Shown here piece by piece: positions 6,529 through 6,779 of a DNA stretch of 6,779 nt. The stretch spans positions 1 through 6,779 of the forward strand of contig DXDC01000479.1 in NCBI GenBank assembly GCA_019115685.1, read 5' to 3'. Every line of letters begins with the position of its first letter. Position 1 is the stretch's first letter. The translations under genes were made by a program, and so were the position numbers. The stretch is from Candidatus Agrococcus pullicola. Lineage in GTDB: Bacteria; Actinomycetota; Actinomycetes; Actinomycetales; Microbacteriaceae. The notes beneath the pieces are model-generated. The model ran no database searches. It had not been told where the DNA came from and saw only the letters and a program-made list of their open reading frames with translations.

Positions 6529-6779
6529 TCAGCTCCTCATGAGTGCGTCCGTGCCGGCGTTCTCGATCCGCGGAATCGCGTTCACCAGTGTCTGCGTGTA
6601 CGGATGCTGGGGAGCGTTCACGAGGATGTCCGGGTCGGCGATCTCGACGATCCGGCCGCGCTGCATGACCGCGGTTCTGTCCGCGATATACCGCACCGCG
6701 GCCAGGTTGTGCGTGATAAACAGCATCGAGAGGTTGAGCTCCCGCTGCAGTTCGCGGATCAGGTTCAGCACCGCTCCCT
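6529..6779 (-). CDS. Oligopeptide/dipeptide ABC transporter ATP-binding protein, C-terminal part (runs off the right edge)
   Basis: The frame is open to the right edge, where it begins G-A-V-L-N-L-I-R-E-L, the stretch that follows the D-loop (S-x-L-D-V-S-x-Q) in OppD/OppF and DppD/DppF ATPases. The switch histidine is visible in M-L-F-I-T-H-N-L-A-A-V. It is followed by I-A-D-R-T-A-V-M-Q-R-G-R-I-V-E, and then A-P-Q-H-P-Y-T-Q-T-L, the signature of the oligopeptide-transporter C-terminal region. Walker A, Walker B and the signature motif lie outside the window. A GTG at 6771 is not a real start, because coding similarity continues upstream of it. In the family it would power import through two permeases with an extracellular binding protein. 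Its stop is five bases from the amidohydrolase start, so the pair is one operon. Confidence 0.9.
   Translation of the reverse strand, partial: GAVLNLIRELQRELNLSMLFITHNLAAVRYIADRTAVMQRGRIVEIADPDILVNAPQHPYTQTLVNAIPRIENAGTDALMRS
6533..6538 (-). promoter_or_regulatory. Ribosome binding site of the amidohydrolase gene, inside the ATPase gene end
   Basis: GAGGAG on the minus strand (CTCCTC at 6533-6538) lies nine bases before the ATG at 6523. It lies within the last codons (M-R-S-stop) of the upstream ATPase gene, which suggests translational coupling. Confidence 0.6.

Overview
The window is GC-rich, densely coded DNA with strongly GC-biased third codon positions, most compatible with a high-GC Gram-positive bacterium (actinobacterium). 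This is inferred from composition and protein style only; no genus can be named. It looks like a chromosomal catabolic region. No insertion sequence, tRNA, rRNA or CRISPR array was seen.

Left to right: (1) the N-terminal 39 codons of a LysR-type regulator on the minus strand, leaving the window at base 1 and divergent from what follows; (2) a short control region with TGCA-based dyads; (3) a tightly packed plus-strand operon of three genes: a GbcA-type Rieske oxygenase (217-1527), its FAD/NAD/[2Fe-2S] reductase (1524-2912, ATGA overlap), and an old-yellow-enzyme/trimethylamine-dehydrogenase-like demethylase of the DgcA type (2928-4973, 15 bases after the reductase); (4) a 353-base gap holding the C-terminal remnant of an Lrp/AsnC regulator on the minus strand; (5) a minus-strand pair, an M20D metallo-amidohydrolase (5327-6523) preceded by the C-terminal end of an oligopeptide-type ABC transporter ATPase that runs in from the right edge.

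The three-gene operon reads as a pathway for stepwise oxidative N-demethylation of a betaine-like quaternary amine. The oxygenase, fed electrons from NADH by the reductase, would remove one methyl group as formaldehyde. The flavoprotein would then remove the next from the tertiary amine. Glycine betaine to dimethylglycine to sarcosine, or proline betaine (stachydrine) to N-methylproline to proline, are the obvious candidates; the sequence alone does not choose. The LysR protein is the likely local regulator.

The most striking observation is in the reductase. The reading frame is interrupted by a single in-frame TGA (2298-2300) exactly where the FNR family has the Cys of its C-G-P-x-G motif. 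The same frame then continues intact for 203 codons through a complete plant-type ferredoxin domain. A candidate bacterial SECIS hairpin (GAACA / GUUUU loop / UGUUC, with lower stems) lies at 2316-2355, at a spacing from the UGA that fits such elements. The gene may therefore encode a selenocysteine-containing oxygenase reductase. A plain nonsense mutation or a base error remains possible and cannot be excluded from this window.
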